Positions 1 through 7,098 of a DNA stretch of 64,000 nucleotides are shown here, piece after piece (position 1 is the stretch's first letter; each line of letters begins with the position of its first letter). The stretch spans positions 496,001 to 560,000 of the forward strand of contig NZ_RQPJ01000002.1 of assembly GCF_003957295.1 (NCBI RefSeq), in the 5' to 3' direction. Below the pieces are notes generated by a model that was given only the letters and a program-made list of their open reading frames with translations, was not told the origin of the DNA and ran no database searches. This DNA is from Arenibacter aquaticus. GTDB lineage: Bacteria > Bacteroidota > Bacteroidia > Flavobacteriales > Flavobacteriaceae. The position numbers and the translations under genes were made by a program.

Positions 1-187
1 CCTTGTTCCTTACAACAACATTATGCCAATCTGTATTGGTAACCCTCTCACCTGTTTGCTTATTGGTATAGGTCTCGTTGGTTGCCAAGGGAAACCTCCC
101 TATACAGTTGCCACCATCAAAATAGTGGATTTTGACCTCATCTCCCAAATGCCCTATCAGCATTACCTTGTTTAGTGTTCCGCTCAT
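1..187 (-). CDS. ssb: single-stranded DNA-binding protein, partial (C-terminus outside window)
   Basis: The frame starts at the ATG at 187 and runs off the left edge, so about 62 N-terminal residues are visible. It begins MSGTLNKVMLIGHLGDEV and continues through a GRFPLATNE stretch and TDWHNVVV, which is the start of the SSB OB-fold (strands 1 to 3). SSB coats single-stranded DNA in replication, recombination and repair. It lies 24 bases behind mutY on the same strand, so the two are probably co-transcribed; mutY-ssb followed by gliding genes (gldE/gldD) is a common flavobacterial order, but the next gene is outside the window. The acidic C-terminal tail cannot be checked. Confidence 0.9.
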   Translation of the reverse strand, partial: MSGTLNKVMLIGHLGDEVKIHYFDGGNCIGRFPLATNETYTNKQTGERVTNTDWHNVVVRNK

Positions 188-211
188 AACTTCTTTATTA
201 GTTCAAAAGTA

Positions 212-1249
212 CTAAATTTTAAGCGTTTTAATGAAATCTGCGATTAAAACTGGAACGGGATACTTGTGCAATTCCCCAATTGGTATTCCCTCCTCTAGAT
301 TAGCGCTGGGCGTTACGATCCAAAACCTGGTATGCAAGTGCTGATGGGAAAGCTTGTGAACTATTTTATCCTCATTATGAAGATACACCTCTGACGGTTC
401 TTCCAACCCTTCATAATTTGCTAAATTTTCGGTAAGATCACCAACCTCTATATCCTTCCCTGTTTCCAGTAGCGGAAATTCATATAAATTTTGCCATATC
501 CCCTTCCCTCTACGTTGCCGTAGCATTGTTTTTTTATTTCCGTCTATGGGCACCAAATAATTAAAAAAGCGATGGCGAACCTTGTTCTTTTTTAATTTAA
601 CCGGCAAACTACCAACGCTATTTGTTGAAAAGGCAACACAGCTATCTTGAAGGGGACATTCCCTGCAATTGGGATTCTGGGGCGTACATTGCAAGGCCCC
701 AAATTCCATAATCCCTTGATTGTAATAACGTATATTGGCCGTATCCATGACTTTCGTGGCCTTTTCCTTAAAATAATGCACACCTTCCCTACTATTTATA
801 GGTAAGTCTATCCCGTAGTAGCGGGCCAAGACCCTGTAGACATTACCATCTACAACAGCTTTTGGCAAATTAAAGCAGATAGAGGCAATGGCACTGGCCG
901 TGTAATCGCCCACTCCCTTAAGACTTAAAAGCTCCTTATAGCTACTGGGGAACTTCCCGTTATATTCTTCGGTAATTATTTTTGCTGTTGCGTGTAAATT
1001 TCTTGCCCTGGAATAGTACCCCAACCCCTGCCAAAGTTTTAGTACCTCCTCCTCTTTGGCCCTGGCTAAATCTTGAACTTGGGGATAAGCCTTTACAAAC
1101 TTCAGATAATAGGGGATTCCCTGTGCCACCCGAGTCTGTTGCAACATTATTTCCGAAAGCCAAATACGGTATGGATCATTTGTTTCCCGCCACGGCAAAA
1201 GCCTCTTATTTTCCTTGTACCACTGTAAAATTAATCTAGAAAAATTCAT
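212..1249 (-). CDS. mutY: A/G-specific adenine glycosylase MutY
   Basis: This base-excision repair enzyme removes adenine mispaired with 8-oxoguanine. The 345-residue protein has family-typical length. The catalytic Glu is E33 in LSEIMLQQTRV, the helix-hairpin-helix GVGDYTASAI lies at about 112-121, and the catalytic Asp is D134 in VVDGNVYRV. The [4Fe-4S] ligands C188, C195, C198 and C204 have the C-X6-C-X2-C-X5-C spacing. The C-terminal third (about 230-345) corresponds to the NUDIX-like 8-oxoG recognition domain. The ATG at 1249 is preceded by a good -7 box at 1268-1275. The gene heads a probable mutY-ssb operon and is divergent from the HU gene. Confidence 0.96.
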   Translation of the reverse strand: MNFSRLILQWYKENKRLLPWRETNDPYRIWLSEIMLQQTRVAQGIPYYLKFVKAYPQVQDLARAKEEEVLKLWQGLGYYSRARNLHATAKIITEEYNGKFPSSYKELLSLKGVGDYTASAIASICFNLPKAVVDGNVYRVLARYYGIDLPINSREGVHYFKEKATKVMDTANIRYYNQGIMEFGALQCTPQNPNCRECPLQDSCVAFSTNSVGSLPVKLKKNKVRHRFFNYLVPIDGNKKTMLRQRRGKGIWQNLYEFPLLETGKDIEVGDLTENLANYEGLEEPSEVYLHNEDKIVHKLSHQHLHTRFWIVTPSANLEEGIPIGELHKYPVPVLIADFIKTLKI

Positions 1250-1267
1250 CTACTAAGGGATAATTTA

Positions 1268-1275
1268 CAAAAGTA
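1268..1275 (-). promoter_or_regulatory. -7 box of mutY promoter
   Basis: On the minus strand this reads TACTTTTG, an exact match to the Bacteroidota -7 consensus TAnnTTTG, 18 bases before the mutY start codon. No convincing -33 element is visible at the expected distance, so transcription from here is inferred. Confidence 0.5.
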
Positions 1276-1331
1276 ATCGTTTACTAACTTAAAATTAAGT
1301 TCCTTAGCGATGAAAGATAGAATTTAATTCA

Positions 1332-1339
1332 TATATTTG
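1332..1339 (+). promoter_or_regulatory. -7 box of HU gene promoter
   Basis: TATATTTG is an exact TAnnTTTG match 40 bases upstream of the HU start codon, giving a 5' leader of about 30 bases rich in A. The -33 region is weak. Confidence 0.5.
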
Positions 1340-1379
1340 CATCCCGAAAAAAAAATACTAAGAAATCTATTTAGTTAAA

Positions 1380-1670
1380 ATGACGAAAGCGGAAATTGTA
1401 ACGAGAATCTCAGAAAAACTGGGAATTGAAAAAGGAGATGTACAAGCAACTGTGGAATCTTTCATGGATGAAGTTAAAACATCTTTAGAGAGTGGCGACA
1501 ACGTATACCTAAGAGGTTTCGGCAGTTTTATTATTAAAACAAGAGCTGAAAAAACTGGTAGGAACATTTCAAAGAACACTACTATAAAAATTCCTGCGCA
1601 CAATATCCCCGCATTTAAGCCTGCAAAAGTTTTTGTAGAAGGAGTTAAGAGTAATGTACAAGTTAAATAA
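1380..1670 (+). CDS. HU-family DNA-binding protein
   Basis: This is a histone-like nucleoid protein that bends and compacts DNA. The 96 residues form one HU/IHF fold: N-terminal helices (MTKAEIVTRI to about 40), then the signature GFGSFIIKTRAEKTGRN at 46-62 leading into the DNA-contacting arm, with the arm's conserved Pro in IKIPAHNIPAFKPAK. It is followed after 30 bases by the tiny basic protein at 1701 and then RNase G, an arrangement common in flavobacteria. It could be called hup or himA-like; the sequence alone does not separate HU from IHF here. Confidence 0.95.
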   Translation: MTKAEIVTRISEKLGIEKGDVQATVESFMDEVKTSLESGDNVYLRGFGSFIIKTRAEKTGRNISKNTTIKIPAHNIPAFKPAKVFVEGVKSNVQVK

Positions 1671-1700
1671 AATAGTATTAATCTAAAAAAGTAGACCTCT

Positions 1701-1790
1701 ATGCCTAGTGGTAAAAAAAGAAAAAGACATAAGGTAGCTACCCACAAGCGCAAGAAGCGCCGGAGAGCTAACCGACACAAGAAAAAGTAG
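1701..1790 (+). CDS. 29-residue Arg/Lys-rich protein, conserved type in Bacteroidota
   Basis: An ATG at 1701 opens a 29-codon frame beginning MPSGKKRKRHKVATHKRKK and ending NRHKKK. About two thirds of the residues are Lys, Arg or His. I recall near-identical short proteins at this position (between HU and RNase G) in many Bacteroidota, usually left unnamed. The composition is that of a small rRNA-binding ribosomal protein, and a ribosomal role is an inference I cannot prove from the sequence. The stop codon forms part of the left arm of the terminator that follows, so the gene ends the HU transcript. It is easily missed by gene finders because of its length. Confidence 0.75.
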   Translation: MPSGKKRKRHKVATHKRKKRRRANRHKKK

Positions 1791-1812
1791 TTGTTACAAC
1801 TACTTTTTCGTT
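1782..1812 (+). terminator. intrinsic terminator overlapping the stop codon of the tiny basic gene
   Basis: A 12-bp perfect stem AAAAAGTAGTTG / CAACTACTTTTT (1782-1793 with 1797-1808) has a 3-base loop and is followed by CGTTTT. The stop codon TAG (1788-1790) lies inside the left arm. Confidence 0.8.
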
Positions 1813-1942
1813 TTATACGTTCCTTGACATAGAAATTCACAAAAGAATTTCGACGGGTTTATACAACCTGTAAAATTATTGTTTAATCATTTGTCCCCAC
1901 TTGATAGCTATTAAGTACTGGGATGAATATAAATTAATTCAG

Positions 1943-3490
1943 GTGAATAGAGAATTAATCGTAAGATCTAGTTCCAATGCCGTCGATTTTGCCTTGCTAA
2001 AGGATGGAAAACTCACTGAATTACACAAAGAAGAGGACAGTAACGACTTTGCCGTTGGCGATATTTTAATTGCCAAGGTCAGAAAGCCCGTTACCGGTCT
2101 TAATGCTGCCTTCGTAAATGTGGGGTATGAGAAAGATGCCTTTCTACATTACCACGATTTAGGGCCGCAACTAGCTTCTATGTTGAAATTCATAAAAAAA
2201 GTTAGCACTGGAAAACTTAAGGATTACTCTTTAAGTAATTTTCAGTTTGAAGAAGATATTGACAAAAATGGTAGCATCAATGATGTTATCAAAGCCAATC
2301 AATCCTTATTGGTACAAATAGTAAAGGAACCCATTTCCACCAAAGGACCTAGAATAAGCTCTGAACTTTCCATAGCTGGCCGTTACTTGGTCATGGTCCC
2401 TTTTTCCGATCGCGTATCCGTTTCGCAAAAAATAGAGAGCAAAGAAGAAAAAGATAGGTTAAAAAGACTCGTAAAGAGTATTAAACCTAAAGGGTTTGGC
2501 GTTATTATCCGAACAGTAGCAGAAGGCAAAAAAGTAGCAGAACTAGACAAAGATTTGCAAAATTTACTGAACAAATGGACAGTAATGTGCAATAAAATTC
2601 AAAGAGCACCGCATCCATCCAAAGTTTTGGTAGAGCTCAACAGGGCTTCCTCCATTCTTAGGGATGTCTTTAATGATTCCTTTACCGGAATTCATGTAGA
2701 TGACGAAACGCTATTTGAACAAGTAAAAGATTATGTGCACGAAATTGCACCTCAGAAAGAATCTATTGTAAAGTTGTATACGTCCAATGTCCCTATTTTT
2801 GAAAAATTTGGGATAGAAAGACAAATCAAAACTTCCTTTGGCCGAACGGCCTCCATGAGTAAGGGCGCCTATTTGATCATTGAACATACAGAGGCCCTTC
2901 ACGTTATAGACGTTAACAGTGGTAACCGCTCCAATAAGGCCAAAAATCAGGAAGATACTGCCCTGGAAGTAAACTTATTGGCCGCATCGGAAATAGCAAG
3001 ACAATTGCGCCTACGCGATATGGGAGGAATTATCGTAGTAGATTTCATAGATATGGGCAAGGGCGAACACAGGAGGCGACTTTTTGATCATCTTAGGGAT
3101 GAGATGAAAGACGATAGAGCCAAACACAAGATACTGCCTCCCAGTAAGTTTGGACTTATACAAATTACAAGACAACGGGTAAGACCCGAAATGAATATCA
3201 AAACAAGTGAGGAAAACCCCAATGGCACTGGCCAGGAGGTAGAAGCCCCAATTGTACTGATAGACAAGATAAACGCAGACCTAGAAAAGTTGTTAAAAGG
3301 CCCGGCAAAAGATAATAGTATTATATTAAATATACATCCATTTATTGCCGCGTATTTAACCAAAGGATTCCCCTCTATACGCTCCAAATGGTTTTTGGAA
3401 CACAAAAGATGGATTAGGATTCAACCTAGGGATGCATATACGTATCTTGAATACCGATTTAAGAATAAAGACGGTAAAACCATATACTAA
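1943..3490 (+). CDS. rng: Rne/Rng family ribonuclease (RNase G-like)
   Basis: This endoribonuclease processes rRNA and turns over mRNA. It has an S1-like RNA-binding domain at the N-terminus (RKPVTGLNAAFVNVG, with KDAFLHYHDLG) and the DNase I-like catalytic domain. The metal-binding Asp residues are visible in HVIDVNSGN (D323) and IIVVDFIDM (D367). I take the GTG at 1943 (VNRELIVRSSS) as start because homologues begin there; the frame is open from a TTG at 1901, which would add 14 unconvincing residues. The Zn-link cysteines (CPxC) of classical RNase E/G are absent: the stretch after ITRQRVRPEMNIKT has no Cys. There is no long RNase E-type scaffold tail. It ends in its own terminator. Confidence 0.93.
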   Translation: MNRELIVRSSSNAVDFALLKDGKLTELHKEEDSNDFAVGDILIAKVRKPVTGLNAAFVNVGYEKDAFLHYHDLGPQLASMLKFIKKVSTGKLKDYSLSNFQFEEDIDKNGSINDVIKANQSLLVQIVKEPISTKGPRISSELSIAGRYLVMVPFSDRVSVSQKIESKEEKDRLKRLVKSIKPKGFGVIIRTVAEGKKVAELDKDLQNLLNKWTVMCNKIQRAPHPSKVLVELNRASSILRDVFNDSFTGIHVDDETLFEQVKDYVHEIAPQKESIVKLYTSNVPIFEKFGIERQIKTSFGRTASMSKGAYLIIEHTEALHVIDVNSGNRSNKAKNQEDTALEVNLLAASEIARQLRLRDMGGIIVVDFIDMGKGEHRRRLFDHLRDEMKDDRAKHKILPPSKFGLIQITRQRVRPEMNIKTSEENPNGTGQEVEAPIVLIDKINADLEKLLKGPAKDNSIILNIHPFIAAYLTKGFPSIRSKWFLEHKRWIRIQPRDAYTYLEYRFKNKDGKTIY

Positions 3491-3491
3491 C

Positions 3492-3526
3492 AAAAAGCGA
3501 CTTCCAATACGGAGTCGCTTTTTTTG
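3492..3526 (+). terminator. intrinsic terminator after RNase G gene
   Basis: The stem AAAAAGCGACT / AGTCGCTTTTT (3492-3502 with 3513-3523) is followed by more T, starting one base after the stop codon. Confidence 0.9.
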
Positions 3527-3565
3527 TTAAAACACTTTTCTACTATCCTGGATTTCCATGGATAA

Positions 3566-4504
3566 TTAGTCTATCCTTGGGGTCACCACAATATTTCTAA
3601 ATTCTATTGGACCGTGATCCCCCTGAAAATATATTGGTCCCGGCTCACCTTCATAGCTATCCAACGCTCCACCAGTAATACCGGGAATTATCTGGTCACA
3701 GATGACCTTGGTTCCATTGGCTACCACTGTTACCCTTCTACCAATAAGGGTTATATCATACTCCTGCCATTCCCCAGCAGCCTTGGCCACCACCTCACTG
3801 GGTGTTAAAAAGCCATATACCCCACTGTATTCCACGTCCGAAGGCTCGGCCCCCTTACTATCGGTAATCTGTACTTCATAACGCCCACGTAGGTAAACAC
3901 CGCTATTACTTCCTTTTGGATACTTAAACTCCAAATGCAGTTTAAAATCCTTAAATTTTTCATCGGATACCAGGTTAGAACCAGATTTTGGACTTTTCAA
4001 TACTCCAGATTCCACCATCCATTGGTTTTCTCCCATTGCATGCCACCCCTTAAGGTTCTTGCCATTGAACAATTTAATTGGCTTACCCCATTTAGGGTTT
4101 TTGGTATACGCAAGTTTAGGTGCTCTTACAGCCTCCCAAGTATAAGTCTTACCATTGGTATATAACATGGTTCCACTTAATTTATCACCATTCATAGTGC
4201 CTTCAAATTCCATATCCCTATTCCCACTTTCCCATTGTGGTGGAATGGCAAAGCTAAATTTTCCATCCTTCATTTTTACCTCGGAAATTGGTCGCGCACT
4301 ACCCATGGCGTACACAAACCTACCAACCAAAGTACGACTTCCGGAATGACGGATCTCCAACCATGATGGCAGTTCCTTACCTTCTTGAGAAATTACCATA
4401 TCCCAGCGTCCTTCAATAGAATTAATTTTTTGTCCATAGGAAAAAGTCACCAATGCCACCAGCAAGTTCATCGCAAGGAAGCTCACTTTTAATTTGTTAT
4501 TCAT
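3566..4504 (-). CDS. exported DUF1080 (3-keto-disaccharide hydrolase family) protein
   Basis: The 312-residue protein has a Sec signal peptide (cleavage near SYGQ, about residue 25). An N-terminal beta-rich segment (about 30-130) carries EGRWDMVISQEGKELPSWLE and is probably a small lipocalin-like or DUF domain. The C-terminal DUF1080 domain (about 138-312) is recognisable from LFNGKNLKGWHAMG, LEFKYPKGSNSGVYLRGRYE, GEWQEYDITLIGR and GPIYFQGDHGPIEFRNI. DUF1080 is a concanavalin-like fold; characterised members cleave 3-keto glycosides. It is monocistronic, far from the related locus at 54-58 kb, so it may act on a different substrate. No sugar transporter is adjacent. Confidence 0.88.
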   Translation of the reverse strand: MNNKLKVSFLAMNLLVALVTFSYGQKINSIEGRWDMVISQEGKELPSWLEIRHSGSRTLVGRFVYAMGSARPISEVKMKDGKFSFAIPPQWESGNRDMEFEGTMNGDKLSGTMLYTNGKTYTWEAVRAPKLAYTKNPKWGKPIKLFNGKNLKGWHAMGENQWMVESGVLKSPKSGSNLVSDEKFKDFKLHLEFKYPKGSNSGVYLRGRYEVQITDSKGAEPSDVEYSGVYGFLTPSEVVAKAAGEWQEYDITLIGRRVTVVANGTKVICDQIIPGITGGALDSYEGEPGPIYFQGDHGPIEFRNIVVTPRID

Positions 4505-4899
4505 TTTGAAAAATAGTTTTTTTGTGAGGCATAAATATAATTACATTATAACTAGTTCACCAATTTAAGTCCCAAAATTAACCACACTAATCCCTTCTCT
4601 TTTTTAGGGTTTTGAACAAAATAAACCAGTAGATTTATCAATACCACAAACCAACATATATTTACAGTCTTACCAACTAGAAGAAATGGTAGGTTTACTA
4701 ATGTTAATGAGGTCATTGGACCAATACTCACCACTACGGAGCTGTTACGTCTTCCTTATAATGAGTTAATTTTTCATTCCTCATCCAGTCTCAAGCAAAC
4801 ACCTTCCTAAAATAATCCCTTAGAGGTATGAAATAATAATTAAACCACTTTAACACATCGGCAAAAAAAACATTACCCAATCATATACCCAACAATACC
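4505..4899. other. 395-base intergenic region between DUF1080 gene and recX
   Basis: It holds the probable promoters of the two divergent neighbours and one possible small gene or remnant on the minus strand (4552-4734, listed separately). Nothing else convincing is seen. A TATATTTA -7-like box sits about 30 bases before the DUF1080 start. Confidence 0.4.
4552..4734 (-). CDS. possible small membrane protein or gene remnant
   Basis: A 60-codon minus-strand frame (alternative ATG at 4716) encodes a hydrophobic protein with two potential membrane segments separated by QNPKKEKGLVW. This basic-loop arrangement resembles the short two-helix PLDc_N-type membrane proteins of Bacteroidota, but the second helix is cut short by the stop after GLKLVN. 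I see no promoter and cannot name a family. It may be a decayed copy of a longer gene or a chance frame. Confidence 0.22.
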   Translation of the reverse strand: MVSIGPMTSLTLVNLPFLLVGKTVNICWFVVLINLLVYFVQNPKKEKGLVWLILGLKLVN

Positions 4900-5385
4900 A
4901 TGAAATCCCCTAAAAACTCCTTTTCCGTAGATGAAGCCACCAAAAAATTGGAGGGATATTGTGCCTATCAGGACCGCTGCCACAAAGAGGTGATAGACAA
5001 GCTTAGGGAAATGCGCATGATTCCCCAAGCAATAGATCAAATCCTTGGACATCTGATTCAGGAAAATTATCTGAACGAAGAGCGATTTGCAAGAAGTTTT
5101 GCCAGAGGGAAATTCAACATAAAGAAATGGGGCAAAAAAAGAATCACAAAAGAGCTAAAACACCGGGATATATCCAAATACAACGTACAATTGGCCCTAC
5201 AGGAAATAGATCAGCAGGACTATTTAAATGTTTTTGATGAGCTAGCCAGGAAGAGACTGGCAGAGATAAAGGACAAGGAGCTGCACAAAAGGCGAAAGAA
5301 ATTGGCAGACTACCTGTTGTACCGCGGTTGGGAAAGTGAACTAGTATATGGTAAAGTATTTGAACTCCTCCCCACAACAAAATAG
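4900..5385 (+). CDS. recX: regulatory protein RecX
   Basis: RecX binds RecA filaments and modulates recombination and the SOS response. The 161 residues form three-helix-bundle repeats, with YCAYQDRCHKEVIDKLREM near the N-terminus, LIQENYLNEERFARSFARGKF in the middle (the hallmark LNDxRFA motif) and WGKKRITKELKHRDIS next. Length is normal. It is monocistronic and not next to recA. The region upstream has no clear promoter motif. Confidence 0.92.
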   Translation: MKSPKNSFSVDEATKKLEGYCAYQDRCHKEVIDKLREMRMIPQAIDQILGHLIQENYLNEERFARSFARGKFNIKKWGKKRITKELKHRDISKYNVQLALQEIDQQDYLNVFDELARKRLAEIKDKELHKRRKKLADYLLYRGWESELVYGKVFELLPTTK

Positions 5386-5388
5386 AAA

Positions 5389-5420
5389 CTCCCGCCAATT
5401 TGCCATAAAAAGGGCGGGAG
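5389..5420. terminator. shared terminator hairpin between recX and convergent outer-membrane gene
   Basis: An 8-bp GC-rich stem CTCCCGCC / GGCGGGAG (5389-5396 with 5413-5420) lies between two convergent genes. The T-run is better on the minus strand (TTTCTATTTTG follows), so it mainly serves the minus-strand gene. Confidence 0.65.
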
Positions 5421-5434
5421 CCTATAATTCTTTA

Positions 5435-5932
5435 TTAATTTAGGCTAAACGAAGCCCCTATACTAAAAACAAATTGATTGTTAAGTTCCTCGGCCAAGGT
5501 TAAAGTATCGGTGTTGTACTTTGCCAAAGGCGCGGAAATTTCGCTAAACAAACCAAATCCGTCCGTAAAAAAGTAGCGCACTCCCAAATGCCCGCCAAAA
5601 TTTTTAAGACCTAGGTCCAATCCAGGGTAGATATCGGCCTTGCCCCCTAATTGAAAAACAGAACCCAAATTGGCATTGAATCGCGCCCTTAGGTCAATTC
5701 GGTCCCCAAAATCGGCATTGATACTTTCCTCCACATCAAGAACATAGGAAGAGGAGAGGCCAATAGAGAAATTTTCACCCAGACCATAGTCATAAATAGC
5801 TACAATACCGGTACCATTATCCTGAAAATTGGCCCCTATCTGGAATTTCATATCTTCCCTACCTTCAAAGGCCTGTGCGTTAACAGAAGTAACGGCCAAT
5901 ACAAACACAAATACAAAAAGTAATTTTTTCAT
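5435..5932 (-). CDS. small exported beta-barrel protein (DUF6646-like)
   Basis: The 165-residue protein has a Sec signal (MKKLLFVFVFVLAVTSVNAQ) and an alternating hydrophobic/glycine pattern of a small 8-stranded outer-membrane barrel: FQIGANFQDNGTGIVAIYDYG, FSIGLSSSYV, GHLGVRYFFTDGFGLFSEI, and a C-terminal strand FSIGASFSLN. It resembles the flavobacterial family I know as DUF6646; the assignment rests on memory of length and pattern. It is a single gene with its own -7 box and terminator. Function is unknown, perhaps structural or adaptive in the outer membrane. Confidence 0.75.
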   Translation of the reverse strand: MKKLLFVFVFVLAVTSVNAQAFEGREDMKFQIGANFQDNGTGIVAIYDYGLGENFSIGLSSSYVLDVEESINADFGDRIDLRARFNANLGSVFQLGGKADIYPGLDLGLKNFGGHLGVRYFFTDGFGLFSEISAPLAKYNTDTLTLAEELNNQFVFSIGASFSLN

Positions 5933-5966
5933 TTTTTCCTAATAATATTATATTGATTAAAGGGCA

Positions 5967-5974
5967 CAAAGGTA
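5967..5974 (-). promoter_or_regulatory. -7 box of the small barrel gene
   Basis: It reads TACCTTTG on the minus strand, an exact TAnnTTTG match, 35 bases upstream of the start codon at 5932. Confidence 0.5.
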
Positions 5975-5995
5975 TTCCTTTCCTACAAAATACGC

Positions 5996-6901
5996 TTAAT
6001 ACACCTGCTTATTTGTTCTCTCAATAGCCTGTTCATTTTTCCAATCTATCCACTCCTGACCTTTTAGCTTACGCATAATATTATCATAATACCGCATCAC
6101 CAAGACATTGTAAAAAGCTTTTCCCAAATTCAGCGGATTCCTTGCCAAGGCTCTTAAGCTCATGGAAAATCCAGGAGTTATATATTTCATATAATGCCAA
6201 TACCCCTCTGGCATATAAAGCACTTCGCCGTGTTCCAAATGTGCCTTATATCCGGAGGCATTCTTCAGGGCCGGCCATTTTTCATAATCTGGATTGGAAA
6301 AATCTATGCTTTCATGCGTAATTAAAGAATGTGGCACCTTGTACAGATACTTATTCTCGGACTGAGGAAACAGTATTACCTCTTTTTTTCCCGCAAAATG
6401 AAAATGAAAAATATTGGCCAAATCAATGTCGTAATGCATAAAAGTGTGCGAATTGGCACCACCAAAAAACAACATGGGCAGCCCTTTCATAAGGCTAAGA
6501 CCAAAATCAGGGAAGGTAAAATCTTTCTGCAATTCCGGCACTTCTTTAAGTATGTTCCAAAGAAAGATACGATACTTGGTAGGTTGGTTTTGCAACAGGT
6601 CCAAATACTGTGACATTTTCATGGTAGCATGTGGCTCATTAAAGCCATCCTCATGGTGTACGGGCCTATCATCATATAAGGGCACCGTTTTATGCCCGGC
6701 CACTTGCCGCATATACTCAAAATTCCATTTGGTATAGGCGGGCCAGCCCTCAATGCACTTTTCTATGACCACAGGTTTCTGGGGCCTAAAATAGTTTTTG
6801 AGAAACTCTTCTTTGGCAATACTCCTTACCCTCGGAATTTCTTTTAAGTTCAAAGCAATATGGTTGTTTATTATATTATCCCCCGTTTTTGGACCTGCCA
6901 C
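5996..6901 (-). CDS. cupin-like (JmjC/Cupin_8) Fe(II)/2-oxoglutarate oxygenase family protein
   Basis: The 301-residue protein matches the cupin_8 family: a FLKNYFRPQKPVVIEKC opening, then the iron-binding HxD motif H156-Y-D158 in FMHYDIDLANIFHFHF, and the distal His H236 in YMPEGYWHYMKY. KKEVILFP follows the first motif as in the family, where a Lys often binds the 2-oxoglutarate carboxylate. Members hydroxylate proteins or other substrates; the target here is unknown. It is cytoplasmic, without a signal peptide. It lies downstream of bioB with a 197-base gap that carries its own -7 box, so it is probably not part of the biotin transcript. Confidence 0.85.
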   Translation of the reverse strand: MAGPKTGDNIINNHIALNLKEIPRVRSIAKEEFLKNYFRPQKPVVIEKCIEGWPAYTKWNFEYMRQVAGHKTVPLYDDRPVHHEDGFNEPHATMKMSQYLDLLQNQPTKYRIFLWNILKEVPELQKDFTFPDFGLSLMKGLPMLFFGGANSHTFMHYDIDLANIFHFHFAGKKEVILFPQSENKYLYKVPHSLITHESIDFSNPDYEKWPALKNASGYKAHLEHGEVLYMPEGYWHYMKYITPGFSMSLRALARNPLNLGKAFYNVLVMRYYDNIMRKLKGQEWIDWKNEQAIERTNKQVY

Positions 6902-7098
6902 AAATGACCGAATATTTGGATGACGCCTCTTATCACGGCCATACTAATCCAATACCCTAAACCATTCTACAAAATCGCTTAGCGGCATCAAAATTAACCC
7001 TAGCAACGACCCCATGGTAATACGGGCAATACCCCAATAGGCATCAGCAAAGTTAAAAAACCTATATCAATTCTCTTGAAATGTTGTACAGCCGTGTT
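6902..7098 (-). other. bioB-cupin intergenic region with a -7 box and a coding-like remnant
   Basis: On the minus strand TAACTTTG at 7055-7048 is an exact -7 box pointing at the cupin gene. A frame without its own upstream ATG is open from 7066 to a TAG at 6944 and reads plausibly as protein (FFNFADAYWGIARITMGSLL and on to DFVEWFRVLD). It may be the tail of a lost gene or chance. Confidence 0.3.
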
